NCBI GenBank assembly: GCA_002393955.1
Contig: DGSK01000045.1
Location: forward strand, 38,307 to 102,306
From: Lachnospiraceae bacterium UBA4364
GTDB taxonomy: Bacteria; Bacillota; Clostridia; Lachnospirales; Lachnospiraceae
Direction: 5' to 3'
Length of the DNA: 64,000 nucleotides
Positions 27,891-36,551 of this stretch are shown here, piece after piece (the first letter of the stretch is position 1; each line of letters begins with the position of its first letter). Both the position numbers and the translations under genes were made by a program. Below the pieces are notes generated by a model. The model had not been told where the DNA came from, ran no database searches, and worked only from the letters and a program-made list of their open reading frames with translations.

Positions 27891-29480
27891 TCAATACTTA
27901 AGTATCTGTCCCACAAGTATGAAGTCTCTATTCTTGATATCATTGAGGCTGACCAGGGTATCTACTGTGGTGTTCAGCTTAGTTGCTATCTCGCTTAAGG
28001 TATCACCGGGTATAACTGTATATGTCCGGGTTCCTATAGCAGTATCTGCGGTATCAGCCGGAGCGGTTTCACTTGATGATCCGTAGTGTTTGTAGAGATA
28101 CAGCGGTCCGTACCAAGGGATTTCAGTGTACGCTTTTGCATCCTTCCCGGAGATCGTCACCTTGTAATCAATTCCCTGATATGTATAGCTGAATATCAGA
28201 GCGACTCCCGGATTGTCCTGCAAGGTCTTCATGATGTCATAGGGAAGTGCCGTACCCTGATCCCATGTAACTGTCCTTTCTCCGCCAAGGGCTATCTCTG
28301 CCTTAAGCTCTCCACGAAGGGGCTCAAGATAATCATATGGTGGCTCGGCCTTCGGCTCGCTGTTTGAATTTTCGCTATCATTTGACGAGTTGTTATTCTT
28401 CGATGAGTCATTATTCGAATCATTACTTGAGCTATTATCTGATGAATCATCATCGCTATCTGAATCTGCCGCATTTACCGTTACACTACAAGTAGCTGTC
28501 TTGCTTCCATCTGTTGTTGTAACCGTGATGGTTGCTGTTCCGGCTGCAACAGCAGTTACCTTACCATTTGCGTCAACTGTTGCAACACCTGTATTATCGC
28601 TCGACCACGTAACACTCTTGTCCGTTGCATCATCCGGCCTAACTGTTGCTGTCAGCGTCTCTGTACCTCCTACAGTCAGTGTGGTAGAAGTTTTGTTGAT
28701 TTCTACTCCTGTGACACTAACTACTGATGGAAATCCCTCAGTTACCGTTACAGTACATATTGCTGTCCTATCATCACTTGTATAATCTGTTCCGTTAGTG
28801 GCAGTAGCTATAATGGTTGCCGTTCCTGGTGCAACTGCTGTTACTACGCCGTCAGCCACGGTGGCCACGCTTGCGTCACTCGTCGTCCATGTCACAGTTT
28901 TGTCAGTAGCGTTCTCGGGCAACACGGTCAGAGTCAGCGTCAACGGCACGCCGCCCACGGGAATCGAGGCTGTGGACGGTTGGAGAAACAATTCATTGAC
29001 ATCAACGGTAGAAGAACCCTCTTCATAATAAATCGTGATCTGCTTGATCTGACAATAGGTATCGCCCGTGCAAGTAATCGTAACCGACGAAGCATTGACG
29101 TTTGTAAAGGTAAAGGTATCCCCATCTGCAGACTTTTCAGCCGTAGCAGAAGAAAGGGCGGGTTCACCATTATAACAGCCTCTGACAATTACCAGTTTGG
29201 TGATTGTCTCGCCATTCAAAGCAGAAACGATACCATAATTATATCCGTCACTGCTGACAAAAAAGCCATCAGGATCCCCCTCATTGTTTACTTCAACCTT
29301 AAAATGCGTTCCGGTGTAGGTGTGTGCCATACCGGATCCGGTTCCGGCATTGGTGTCAAGCGTCTCGCTCTGATTCGCCGCCCACGCAGTAAGCCCCATC
29401 CCCGGCATCAGCCCAACGACCATCGCCAGCGTGAGCAAAAAACTGAGTAGCACTCTTCCTGTTTTCTTTTTTTTCATCAT
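27891..29480 (-). CDS. Secreted Ig-like (Big_2) and LysM surface protein
   Basis: 529 residues, AAGGAGGATATCAT before ATG 29480. Signal peptide (KKKKTGRVLLSFLLTLAMVVGLMPGMG...AWAA). Residues about 36-155 are an unrecognised beta domain; about 158-250 and 258-340 are two bacterial Ig-like Big_2 repeats (VTWTTSDASVATVADGVVTAVAPGTATI and VTWSSDNTGVATVDANGKVTAVAAGTATI). A Ser/Asn/Asp-rich linker of about 45 residues follows, then an unknown domain and a C-terminal LysM (YTVIPGDTLSEIATKLNTTVDTLVSLN). LysM binds peptidoglycan, so the protein should be displayed on the wall. Upstream sequence has an attenuator-like hairpin and a CTGT microsatellite. Confidence 0.8.
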   Translation of the reverse strand: MMKKKKTGRVLLSFLLTLAMVVGLMPGMGLTAWAANQSETLDTNAGTGSGMAHTYTGTHFKVEVNNEGDPDGFFVSSDGYNYGIVSALNGETITKLVIVRGCYNGEPALSSATAEKSADGDTFTFTNVNASSVTITCTGDTYCQIKQITIYYEEGSSTVDVNELFLQPSTASIPVGGVPLTLTLTVLPENATDKTVTWTTSDASVATVADGVVTAVAPGTATIIATATNGTDYTSDDRTAICTVTVTEGFPSVVSVTGVEINKTSTTLTVGGTETLTATVRPDDATDKSVTWSSDNTGVATVDANGKVTAVAAGTATITVTTTDGSKTATCSVTVNAADSDSDDDSSDNSSSNDSNNDSSKNNNSSNDSENSNSEPKAEPPYDYLEPLRGELKAEIALGGERTVTWDQGTALPYDIMKTLQDNPGVALIFSYTYQGIDYKVTISGKDAKAYTEIPWYGPLYLYKHYGSSSETAPADTADTAIGTRTYTVIPGDTLSEIATKLNTTVDTLVSLNDIKNRDFILVGQILKY

Positions 29481-29510
29481 ATGATATCCTCCTTGAGTTT
29501 AATTTTTCTA

Positions 29511-29564
29511 AAACAAAAACCGTCGAGCTTAACAAGACATATCTGTCTCATCAATCCGACGGTT
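29511..29564 (-). terminator. Terminator-like hairpin inside the leader of the surface protein gene
   Basis: Minus strand AACCGTCG (29564-29557) pairs with CGACGGTT (29525-29518), with an inner AGACA/TGTCT stem, followed by TTTGTTTT. Only 30 bases separate it from the ATG, too few for a promoter, so it should act within the leader as an attenuator. Confidence 0.55.
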
Positions 29565-29638
29565 ATCCATCACGAATTCTGTATTTTATTTTAAACGCTC
29601 CTAATTCATGAGATGCAAAAAGAGCGCAGTTTACCTTA

Positions 29639-29679
<41 letters not shown>

Positions 29680-29798
29680 AAATCATGAATTATGCAAACC
29701 ATCTAGTCAAGTCCTCTTTTAGTTTTTTTCTAAATCTATACTTTTTATGAAGCATTCAGTATAGTATATCGGCTCAAATAAGCAATTCCCTTAGCGTT

Positions 29799-30172
29799 TT
29801 ATGCCTTTTGCGTGGCAAGGAGGGCAAGGACATAGTCTTTTGTGACATTAAAGTTCTCGACGATCTTTGCAATAATATCATTGTCGCTTGCTCCCATCAT
29901 ACGCATTCCCATTATTACTCCGTTGATTTCATCTCTTTGTTGTCTCTTCTCCATTGCAAGGCACATATCAACACCTCCCGTTTCCTCTTCATATTCCAGA
30001 TTCAGCTTCACGGCTGTATTTAAGAATAAGGCACGGAAAGTTCTGTTGTATCTATTTCACGAAGTTCGCCTGCTTTTATGACCTGCTTACCACCGTATAC
30101 GAGATAGTTGAATGCATCCGCAAATATCTCATTATCTGAAAGATATTTCTTTCCTTCGGTATCTATAACTCC
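29799..30172 (-). pseudogene. Rpn family nuclease, internally deleted
   Basis: The 5' piece (GTG at 30172 after AAAGGAG) encodes KKYLSDNEIFADAFNYLVYGG, KQVIKAGELREIDTTE, the N-terminus of Rpn/Transposase_31 proteins. The 3' piece (to 29799, another frame) encodes KLNLEYEEETGGVDMCLAMEK and ...ASDNDIIAKIVENFNVTKDYVLALL, the usual C-terminal tail. The roughly 200 catalytic residues between are gone. Confidence 0.7.
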
Positions 30173-30348
30173 CACAAAATACTCCTTTGGTTGGTAAGGG
30201 TACACTTACACTTGTAACTATACTATACAATATCAAGCGTATTTTTTCAACATAAGCCCGTCTTGCTTTTTTCGTACTTTTGGCTTAACCATGCGTTTTT
30301 GTTCCGGCTCTGTTTGTTGACATCCATAATCCGCATGTGAGTACCTGA

Positions 30349-30466
30349 CTATGAATTACTTACGGCTTTAACTTCATCACGGTTTCGCAGGTCGTTCCCT
30401 TCATTTATCCGCACGAAGTTCTCCATGGTATCACCACGGATAAGCAGCTTTCTCCCGACCTTAAGT
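30349..30466 (-). pseudogene. Excisionase-type HTH_17 fragment
   Basis: Minus-strand LKVGRKLLIRGDTMENFVRI, NEGNDLRNRDEVKAV then stop. The VGRKLLIR..D..E.F pattern is the wing of small Xis/HTH_17 DNA-binding proteins common in integrative elements. Start and first helices are missing. The surrounding 30206-30616 has no intact gene. Confidence 0.4.
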
Positions 30467-30616
30467 ACCGGAAGCTCTCATCTGCTTTTTTGTTTGGTCT
30501 TAGACCGATTGTTTACGGAACGAGATAAATTACCAACCCGCTGGACTGTTCAGAACGATGTTCTCTGTTTCCGGACTGTTATAATCAGAAACACAATTGT
30601 GGAAAGAAAAAAAAAA

Positions 30617-31216
30617 TCAGTCCGGCTGCTGGCCGTCATGCGATTTCCAAGCACATTCCGTAATCTTCATGTCAGTGAATACTGCCCTGAAGCTTGAGTC
30701 CTCCGGACTGCAGGCATATATTCCAAACCGAATCTTACCCGCTCCCTCCCATATATGGCAGACACGCATCTGTGTGAAATGCTCACCATCCTCTGAGCAC
30801 TCGATACAGTAATCATCTTCCCGCCGGCTGAACCGATACCACATTATTTTTACTTCTGAAGGGATCGCAGTAGTTGCCCAGTCGGAATAACCATGATTGG
30901 TCACAACCGAACCGAGGTGCTGGAACGATTCGTTTTCATATTCAACTGAACCTTTCAGCCAGTTTTCACTGTCCAGGTACATCACGATGCCACACTGGTC
31001 GAAGCGGTGATGGCTTTCTGTAAAATCCGTTTTTGCTATGAAAGAAAAATATTTATCTTCCGTCTCCATCTGGAGTACCGGTGCATTATCATTCTGAAAA
31101 TGATAATATGTCCGCTGCCACAGATCCGTATGAGGTTCGGTCACTATTTCAATCCGGCCTGGCAGGATACTGAAATCTGCCGGTTCCCTCGTCCATTTCA
31201 TTTTTTCAAAATTCAT
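30617..31216 (-). CDS. DUF1349 family protein
   Basis: 199 residues with the DUF1349 jelly-roll layout (TDLWQRTYYHFQNDNAP, YFSFIAKTDF, FDQCGIVMYLDSENWLKGSVEYE, IMWYRFSRREDDYCIECSEDG, FGIYACSPE). No signal peptide. These proteins are related to concanavalin-like sugar-binding folds; function is unproven. Confidence 0.75.
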   Translation of the reverse strand: MNFEKMKWTREPADFSILPGRIEIVTEPHTDLWQRTYYHFQNDNAPVLQMETEDKYFSFIAKTDFTESHHRFDQCGIVMYLDSENWLKGSVEYENESFQHLGSVVTNHGYSDWATTAIPSEVKIMWYRFSRREDDYCIECSEDGEHFTQMRVCHIWEGAGKIRFGIYACSPEDSSFRAVFTDMKITECAWKSHDGQQPD

Positions 31217-31309
31217 AAACTCTCATTCTCCGCAAACTTACAATCTTTCTATCGGGATTCTGTTAAATTCACAATTTTGTATTCTAAGGAACATTAGCAG
31301 AATTACTTA

Positions 31310-31341
31310 CTAAAACTTCCCACACCGTGTAGTCTTGTCTG
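31310..31341 (+). repeat. 5' half copy of dispersed hairpin element
   Basis: CTAAAACTTCCCACACCGTG then TAGTCTTGTCTG is identical to the left arm at 13381/15312; the right arm is absent. A GGGACGGTTC motif follows at 31424-31433. Confidence 0.7.
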
Positions 31342-31434
31342 CTTTCCCATATCTGCATCAGAAAGCCTCGCCGTAACCCACTACGTCAGGATTTTCCGAT
31401 GAATCAGATGGACAGAAAGACGAAGGGACGGTTC

Positions 31435-31641
31435 TCACCCCACCACTCCGGCAAACCCGTAGCCGGCTTCCTCTATAGCAGCCTTGATCGTAGCATCATC
31501 AATAGCCCTTGAGGCTGTTATAGTAACCATATTTTCCTCACGGGAGGCTACTACATCTTCGATGCCGTCGACTGCCTCAAGGACCTTTTTTACACGTGCC
31601 TCACAATGTTCACACATCATTCCGTTTACTTTAACTTTCAT
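31435..31641 (-). CDS. Heavy-metal-associated domain protein, copper chaperone type
   Basis: 68 residues, a single HMA domain with the metal site MMCEHCEARV (CXXC at about residues 10-13). ATG 31641 follows AAAGGAGAACAACAGA. Small proteins like this carry Cu(I) or another soft metal to P-type ATPases. No transporter or CsoR-like regulator is next to it, so the partner is elsewhere. Confidence 0.8.
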   Translation of the reverse strand: MKVKVNGMMCEHCEARVKKVLEAVDGIEDVVASREENMVTITASRAIDDATIKAAIEEAGYGFAGVVG

Positions 31642-31712
31642 TCTGTTGTTCTCCTTTGCTGTTTCAATATTTCAGTCTTTCTTTTTGCCGTAAAAAATAA
31701 TGAACCACCGAA

Positions 31713-32243
31713 TCATCTGGCCAGCCGAATATCAACTCCATATTTTTCCAATAAGTATGCTTCATAAGCAAACTGCCCGGGAACAGCCTGTTTCCAGATT
31801 ACTTCCTGCTCCGGGATTGCCGCATGGAAATTCTTTCCGTTGGCTATACCTATGCAGGAATCACCATACTGATTATTCCAGTCACGTTCTGCGATTATCG
31901 GGAGCTCACCTTTCTGACTTGAAAACGCATAGGCAAATGAACTCTCTGATTTATTGCTCATCCATAACAAGATATTAAAATAATCCCAAATCGGGGAAAG
32001 CTCTGACACCTCCGGCAGAAGAGTAAAGGCAATGTATGTCCACTGTGTATCACCCAGCTTATATAACTGTGTTGAAAAAGCCGTTTCTGTGATATATATT
32101 TCATGGTATTCATCCATACGAGCTTTGACTTCGCTAAGTTCACCGCCCTTTAGGAAAAGGTATATCTGATAATTTTTCAGATCCGGGAAAGAGTCAAATG
32201 AATTTTCCACATCCTGTTTCTTGAAAATGTCAAAAAGTCCCAC
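31713..32243 (-). CDS. Hypothetical protein
   Basis: 176 residues from a GTG at 32243 (AAGGGGAGGCAGGCA site). Starts VGLFDIFKKQD, a short amphipathic head seen in many small cytoplasmic Firmicutes proteins, then a mixed alpha/beta body (KNYQIYLFLKGGELSEVKARMDE). No family recognised. Confidence 0.6.
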   Translation of the reverse strand: MGLFDIFKKQDVENSFDSFPDLKNYQIYLFLKGGELSEVKARMDEYHEIYITETAFSTQLYKLGDTQWTYIAFTLLPEVSELSPIWDYFNILLWMSNKSESSFAYAFSSQKGELPIIAERDWNNQYGDSCIGIANGKNFHAAIPEQEVIWKQAVPGQFAYEAYLLEKYGVDIRLAR

Positions 32244-32321
32244 TGCCTGCCTCCCCTTATAATTATCTTTTTGATATCGGAATTCATCCGCTGAACCGGG
32301 CATTCCATCATACTGATCAAA

Positions 32322-32852
32322 TTAATAATGTCCGCAAAGTCTTTTTACCGCATCTTCTATCGGCACACATTCCGCAAACCTCTTCGGCCACATCATTTCA
32401 TTGTAATAGCGGTAAGTAGTTTCCGCATCCATATATTCATTATCGAAAGTGGAATTGGCACCTGCCGGAACGACTATTTTGTATCCTCTGTCGAAAGCCG
32501 ACTTCACTGTTGCGTCGATGCAGAAGTTTGTCTGCAATCCGATCACCATCAGTTCCTTTTCGCCAATGCTTTCCAGATACTCTGTGAAATCTTTGTTTCC
32601 GAAACAGCTGTTTACATCTTTGATAAAAATTTTCTCATTTTCTAAAGGGGCGACCTGATCAGCGATTTCAAAATCTAAGTCTCCGACAGAGAAGCCGGTA
32701 CCCGGCCCGTCATCGTGCTGAACATAAATGACTTCGACATTATTTTTCCTGGCGGTGTCTATCAGATGCTTGGCATTTTCGATAAAGCTGTCAAACGCAT
32801 AAAGACGTTCATCCGTTATTCCTTTTTGTATGTCTACAACTAATAGGATCAT
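32322..32852 (-). CDS. Isochorismatase-like cysteine hydrolase
   Basis: 176 residues, AAGGAGGCAAA before the ATG. Shows the family triad: D in LLVVDIQKG (residue 7), K in IKDVNSCF, and C in TNFCIDATVKSA, with the cis-peptide region VIGLQTNFC. Members hydrolyse amides or vinyl ethers (nicotinamidase, N-carbamoylsarcosine amidase, isochorismatase). The exact substrate is unknown. Confidence 0.85.
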   Translation of the reverse strand: MILLVVDIQKGITDERLYAFDSFIENAKHLIDTARKNNVEVIYVQHDDGPGTGFSVGDLDFEIADQVAPLENEKIFIKDVNSCFGNKDFTEYLESIGEKELMVIGLQTNFCIDATVKSAFDRGYKIVVPAGANSTFDNEYMDAETTYRYYNEMMWPKRFAECVPIEDAVKRLCGHY

Positions 32853-32892
32853 TTTGCCTCCTTGGAAAAAATTGGGTATGTGTATTGGATAT

Positions 32893-33414
32893 TTAGTCCA
32901 AAGGGTCTGACCCCTGATTCTCCGGATAATCTAATGACGGTATCGGTTCCGGACTTATGCTTATACCATAGCGGCCCACCGCAATAAAGAAACATGCAGT
33001 AGATATTACCAGAAAACCGGATGTAAGCATACTTATTGTACTCCCAAGTGAAGCGTAGGCACCATACTCTTTTGAGCCCGATGAGTGTGCTATTATTGTC
33101 GATAATAACAGGTTGACCCAAGGTGATACTATACTGCACAAACAATAAATCCCTGCAAAAATATCAGCTGCCACTCTCCTGGACCTTCCTTCATAGCCCA
33201 TAACCAAAAACAAAAACAATATCTGCATCAATAGCCCCAGTCCCATCATATATACTGACACCGGTATGAGAGTCTTATCTGCCAGTGCCGCATCTTCCGG
33301 TAAAAAACTCTTCTGTGTCAGTACACATATAATTGCTGCTGCTAATGCCAGCCCCTGCATGATAAATGAGATTATCATTGGTATCTTTACATTTCTTTCA
33401 ATCATTATTTTCAT
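32893..33414 (-). CDS. Hypothetical four-helix membrane protein
   Basis: 173 residues, AGAAGAGGAAAATT before ATG 33414. Four predicted membrane segments (about 12-33, 49-72, 82-105, 120-145) and a short acidic tail with a PEPIPSLDYPE stretch. No family recognised. Confidence 0.6.
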   Translation of the reverse strand: MKIMIERNVKIPMIISFIMQGLALAAAIICVLTQKSFLPEDAALADKTLIPVSVYMMGLGLLMQILFLFLVMGYEGRSRRVAADIFAGIYCLCSIVSPWVNLLLSTIIAHSSGSKEYGAYASLGSTISMLTSGFLVISTACFFIAVGRYGISISPEPIPSLDYPENQGSDPLD

Positions 33415-33433
33415 AATTTTCCTCTTCTAAATA

Positions 33434-33449
33434 TGTTTCACGTGAAACA
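33434..33449. promoter_or_regulatory. parS site 1
   Basis: TGTTTCACGTGAAACA, a perfect palindrome and the consensus ParB/Spo0J binding site. It is followed by TTTATTTAATTAAAATTCAACC and CACAAATT, shared with sites 2 and 3. Confidence 0.95.
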
Positions 33450-33546
33450 TTTTTATTTAATTAAAATTCAACCACAAATTGTGGATAATATGTTTTTAAA
33501 TATCTCACTATGTTGTAATAATGATGTGAAACATTGAAATATTGCT

Positions 33547-33796
33547 ATAAAACAGTTTTTTATTTTCTTGTATTCTCCCGAACTGAGTTTTCTTATATCC
33601 TCAAATTTTGCTATGTAATATCCCGTTTTGGCTTCACCCTCTTCATCATAGGGATAATTAAAATCGTCATCCTTGCATGAGTATTTTGCAGCTTCTATGG
33701 CATGGTCTTTTAATATCTGCAGATACTACTCAGCTATATCATTTATATCTGTAACAAATTCATCAAGACCTTCAACAGTATTAGTAAAACAGTTCA
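33547..33796 (-). pseudogene. Unrecognised gene fragment with in-frame TAG
   Basis: A continuous minus-strand frame (NTVEGLDEFVTDINDIAE, TAG, YLQILKDHAIEAAKYS, KTGYYIAKFEDIRKL) has clear protein-like composition but no start, an internal stop and no complete end. Confidence 0.45.
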
Positions 33797-33816
33797 GGAA
33801 CAGTCATAGCATTCTA

Positions 33817-34341
33817 TCAAACATTCTCCTTATATTCATTCTGATCATAATCCCTGTATCCTAACTCCCTGCTACCATCTTTTTTCACAGTCAGATGTAC
33901 ATCTTCTGCGTATGCACCGACGTCATAAAAACTATACTGCACATCACCGTTTCTGAAAAAGCCCATGCAGGTCAATTTAGTTTTTTCCATCATTTTTTCT
34001 TCGTCATATTCCTCCGGTATCATATCCGGCTTAAACAGAAAGTATTCAACGATAATCTTTCTTAATTCATAAATTCTGTTTTCTTTGTCAGACAGAAATT
34101 TCTCATATCTGCCAAAACAAAGTGAAGCTTCTGTAGTTTCCGGACTGTCGGTATCCAGGTATACATCAATCTCGTCTTCTTCTCCGGTAGTGAAAATCTC
34201 ATAACCATACTCGCCTACATTTGGATTGCTAAAATACTTAAATTTTCCGTATGGCTTTTCAATGATTATTTCATCTGCATTTTGAGCAGCAGGCTCTTTT
34301 TCTTTTTTTGAAAACAATTTGTCAAACAGTCCCATTTTCAT
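33817..34341 (-). CDS. Hypothetical acidic protein (DUF2262-like?)
   Basis: 174 residues, highly charged, beginning MKMGLFDKLFSKKEKE. The centre (YGKFKYFSNPNVGEYGYEIF, DEIDVYLDTDSPE) recalls DUF2262-type proteins but this is weak. Lies between parS sites 1 and 2. Confidence 0.55.
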   Translation of the reverse strand: MKMGLFDKLFSKKEKEPAAQNADEIIIEKPYGKFKYFSNPNVGEYGYEIFTTGEEDEIDVYLDTDSPETTEASLCFGRYEKFLSDKENRIYELRKIIVEYFLFKPDMIPEEYDEEKMMEKTKLTCMGFFRNGDVQYSFYDVGAYAEDVHLTVKKDGSRELGYRDYDQNEYKENV

Positions 34342-34456
34342 TTTCTCTTATGTCAGTCATTAGCTACAATCCTATCACAAATAGGAATATATTGATACAG
34401 ATATATGTGAAACAAATTTATTTAATTAAAAATCAACCACAAATTATTGGCAAAAA

Positions 34457-34472
34457 TGTTTCACGTGAAACA
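34457..34472. promoter_or_regulatory. parS site 2
   Basis: TGTTTCACGTGAAACA, perfect. Preceded at 34403-34415 by a half-site (TGTGAAACA) and the shared AATTTATTTAATTAAAAATC block. Confidence 0.95.
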
Positions 34473-34563
34473 TTATGTAGTAATACAATTGTGAAACATA
34501 AGCCTAAATAAAAAAATATCCCGCCGTCGTTCTGCTTTTCAAAGACTATAACCTGTTTTAAAT

Positions 34564-35070
34564 CTATTCTAAACCATATTCTTTAAAACTCTTCTCATAA
34601 CAGTAAAAATCCTGATCAAACATATGACATTCCCCAACTATATTAAAACCAAAAATCTCATATGAACGGATTGCCTTTATGTTTAGCTTATTTACCAAAA
34701 AATGGATTCCCGTATAGCCCCTACGTTTTAGTTCTTCCATTCCGAAATTTAACATGATCCTGGCAAGTCCCTTGTTCTGCTCATCTGGATGCACCGCAAG
34801 TCTTGCAAGCTCACCGGATGGATTCAGTTTTTTATCCCAGCACTCAAGATTTTCGACATCCTCATCCTTTTCAATTGAGATGGCTGCTTTTATTTTTCCT
34901 TCAGATTTCATAACAAAAAGTGCATCCCTTGAAAGATCGAAATCTATTGTCTCATTGGATGGGTAGTCCTCGTCCCAGGGACAGTATTCCCTGCCAAGCT
35001 GCATTTTATACAGGGACAGTATTTCATTTCTGTCAGATTCTGTTGCTTTTACTATTTCGTATTCCATAAT
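34564..35070 (-). CDS. GNAT family N-acetyltransferase
   Basis: 168 residues from ATG 35070 (AAGAAGGAATT). Acetyl-CoA loop ARLAVHPDEQNKGLARIML and C-terminal NIKAIRSYEIFGF. The frame continues upstream to 35151 in phase and there encodes TYMDDKAVACGGLKKYSD, itself a typical GNAT beta-strand motif. That suggests a second, truncated GNAT gene fused upstream or a remnant left in frame. Confidence 0.8.
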   Translation of the reverse strand: MMEYEIVKATESDRNEILSLYKMQLGREYCPWDEDYPSNETIDFDLSRDALFVMKSEGKIKAAISIEKDEDVENLECWDKKLNPSGELARLAVHPDEQNKGLARIMLNFGMEELKRRGYTGIHFLVNKLNIKAIRSYEIFGFNIVGECHMFDQDFYCYEKSFKEYGLE

Positions 35071-35408
35071 TCCTTCTTTATTAATAAGGCCATTTTTATC
35101 AGTATCGGAATATTTTTTCAATCCGCCACAGGCCACAGCTTTGTCATCCATATATGTAATAATTACATCCGTTATACTTTTGGAAATATTATATTTATCC
35201 CTTTTTCAATTATGTATCCGATTCAAAATCAGCCTGTAATATAAAAGTGAAAAACAATATTTCGTAAGAATGAGGGTAAATAATTCATCCCATTATAATA
35301 GGAAGAAACTCGTTCAATATTATGATATTTCTGATCATCAGAGTTATACTTTCAAACTTATTCTGCAACTATCAGAGGTCAATCTATATCGAACGGCTAT
35401 CCTTATTC

Positions 35409-35424
35409 TATCACACGTGAAACA
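35409..35424. promoter_or_regulatory. Degenerate parS-like site
   Basis: TATCACACGTGAAACA matches the parS consensus at 13 of 16 positions; the right half is perfect. It heads the third copy of the parS repeat unit. Confidence 0.6.
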
Positions 35425-35467
35425 AATTTATTTAATTAAAAATCAACCACAAATTATGGGAAATAAT

Positions 35468-35483
35468 TGTTTCACGTGAAACA
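35468..35483. promoter_or_regulatory. parS site 3
   Basis: TGTTTCACGTGAAACA, perfect, 44 bases downstream of the degenerate site and within the repeated AATTTATTTAATTAAAAATC unit. Confidence 0.95.
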
Positions 35484-35585
35484 TTATGTTGTAAATATGG
35501 TATTATATATATGTGAAACATACCGTATTCTTTCCTTTTCAGAAAAGTGTTCCTTAAAGAAACAAATTATAAAAGGAAAAAGAAA

Positions 35586-35834
35586 ATGACCAATGAATTA
35601 ATTGAAAATATAGATAAGCTTCATACCACGGAAATGGGATTTGAGAGAATAAAAAAGAATCTCCATCTTTGGAATAAGGACATTGTCGGATGGTGCCGTA
35701 AGAAAATATTGGACCCGGAAGCAGTAATTACAAGAAACGGTAAAAACTGGTATGTGGATACGGCCGGCTGCATCATCACCGTAAATGCAAGCAGCTATAC
35801 AATTATTACCGCACACATAAAAGACAGTAAGTAA
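35586..35834 (+). CDS. DUF3781 family small protein
   Basis: 82 residues, ATG 35586 after AAAAGGAAAAAGAAA. Motifs IDKLHTTEMGFERIKKNL, VGWCRKKI, NGKNWYVDTAGCIITVNASS and YTIITAH are those of the DUF3781 group, short cytoplasmic proteins of unknown role common in Clostridia. Likely co-transcribed with the following GNAT gene 21 bases downstream. Confidence 0.8.
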   Translation: MTNELIENIDKLHTTEMGFERIKKNLHLWNKDIVGWCRKKILDPEAVITRNGKNWYVDTAGCIITVNASSYTIITAHIKDSK

Positions 35835-35855
35835 AATTTAGAAAGGAACATGTTT

Positions 35856-36317
35856 ATGTCCATTCTCTTTAGAAATGTAACAATTGAAGATTACGATTTG
35901 ATTTACGAATTATGGATCAGCACCGAGCAGTCAAAACGTGCGCTTAATCCGATAGACGATTCCCGTGAAGGAATAGAGAAATATTTAAAGCGAAATCCCA
36001 ATACCTGTTTTCTTGCATATGATGAGTCTGAACCGGATAAAGTTGCCGGCGTGATCCTTACAGGACATGATGGCAGAAGAGCTATCATTCATCATTTATG
36101 TGTTCACCCAGATTACCGCCGTAAGGGTATTGCGGATATGCCGGTCAAGGCAGCGGAAGATGCTCTTCAAAAAGAAGGCATCAATAAAATCTTCGGACTG
36201 GTCTTCAAAGATAATGACATAGCCAATGCATTCTGGGAAAATGAAGGCTATTCACTGCGCACCAATCTGAACTACAGAAATAAAAGTCTGAATCCTGATG
36301 TTCCTACCGGAGAATAA
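35856..36317 (+). CDS. GNAT family N-acetyltransferase
   Basis: 153 residues. The second ATG (35856) has a better spacing to AGAAAGGAAC than the first (35850). LCVHPDYRRKGIADMPVKAAEDAL is the acetyl-CoA loop; NAFWENEGYSLRTNLNYRNK closes the domain as in the RimI-like group. Substrate unknown. Confidence 0.85.
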   Translation: MSILFRNVTIEDYDLIYELWISTEQSKRALNPIDDSREGIEKYLKRNPNTCFLAYDESEPDKVAGVILTGHDGRRAIIHHLCVHPDYRRKGIADMPVKAAEDALQKEGINKIFGLVFKDNDIANAFWENEGYSLRTNLNYRNKSLNPDVPTGE

Positions 36318-36551
36318 AACATAAAAACCCTGCTGACTTTACCATCTGCAAGTCTCCAACACAATAAATCCTGCTTAAGCGGTCAGATTATGCGAGTAAT
36401 TGGCAGAAGATTTGTAAAATTTGTCTTTTTGTCATATTTTAGAGAACATTTTTCCCAAACATTAATTATTTTGTACCTTGCTTTTTTTCTGTAATAGATA
36501 GACAATATTAACTGTTGAGTAAAATTCCTATTCAAAAAGGAGCTTGCTAAA

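Noticed and set aside
28390..28785. Plus-strand Val/Ser-rich ORFs
   Set aside because: They are antisense shadows of the Big_2 repeats, whose biased codons leave open frames.
29511..29564. Hammerhead ribozyme or c-di-GMP riboswitch in the surface gene leader
   Set aside because: A TGATGA is present but the GAAA core partner is missing, and no GEMM core was found; only a terminator-like hairpin is supported.
33434..35520. Insertion sequence ends or CRISPR-like repeats
   Set aside because: The repeats are centred on the exact parS palindrome next to soj and carry no transposase.
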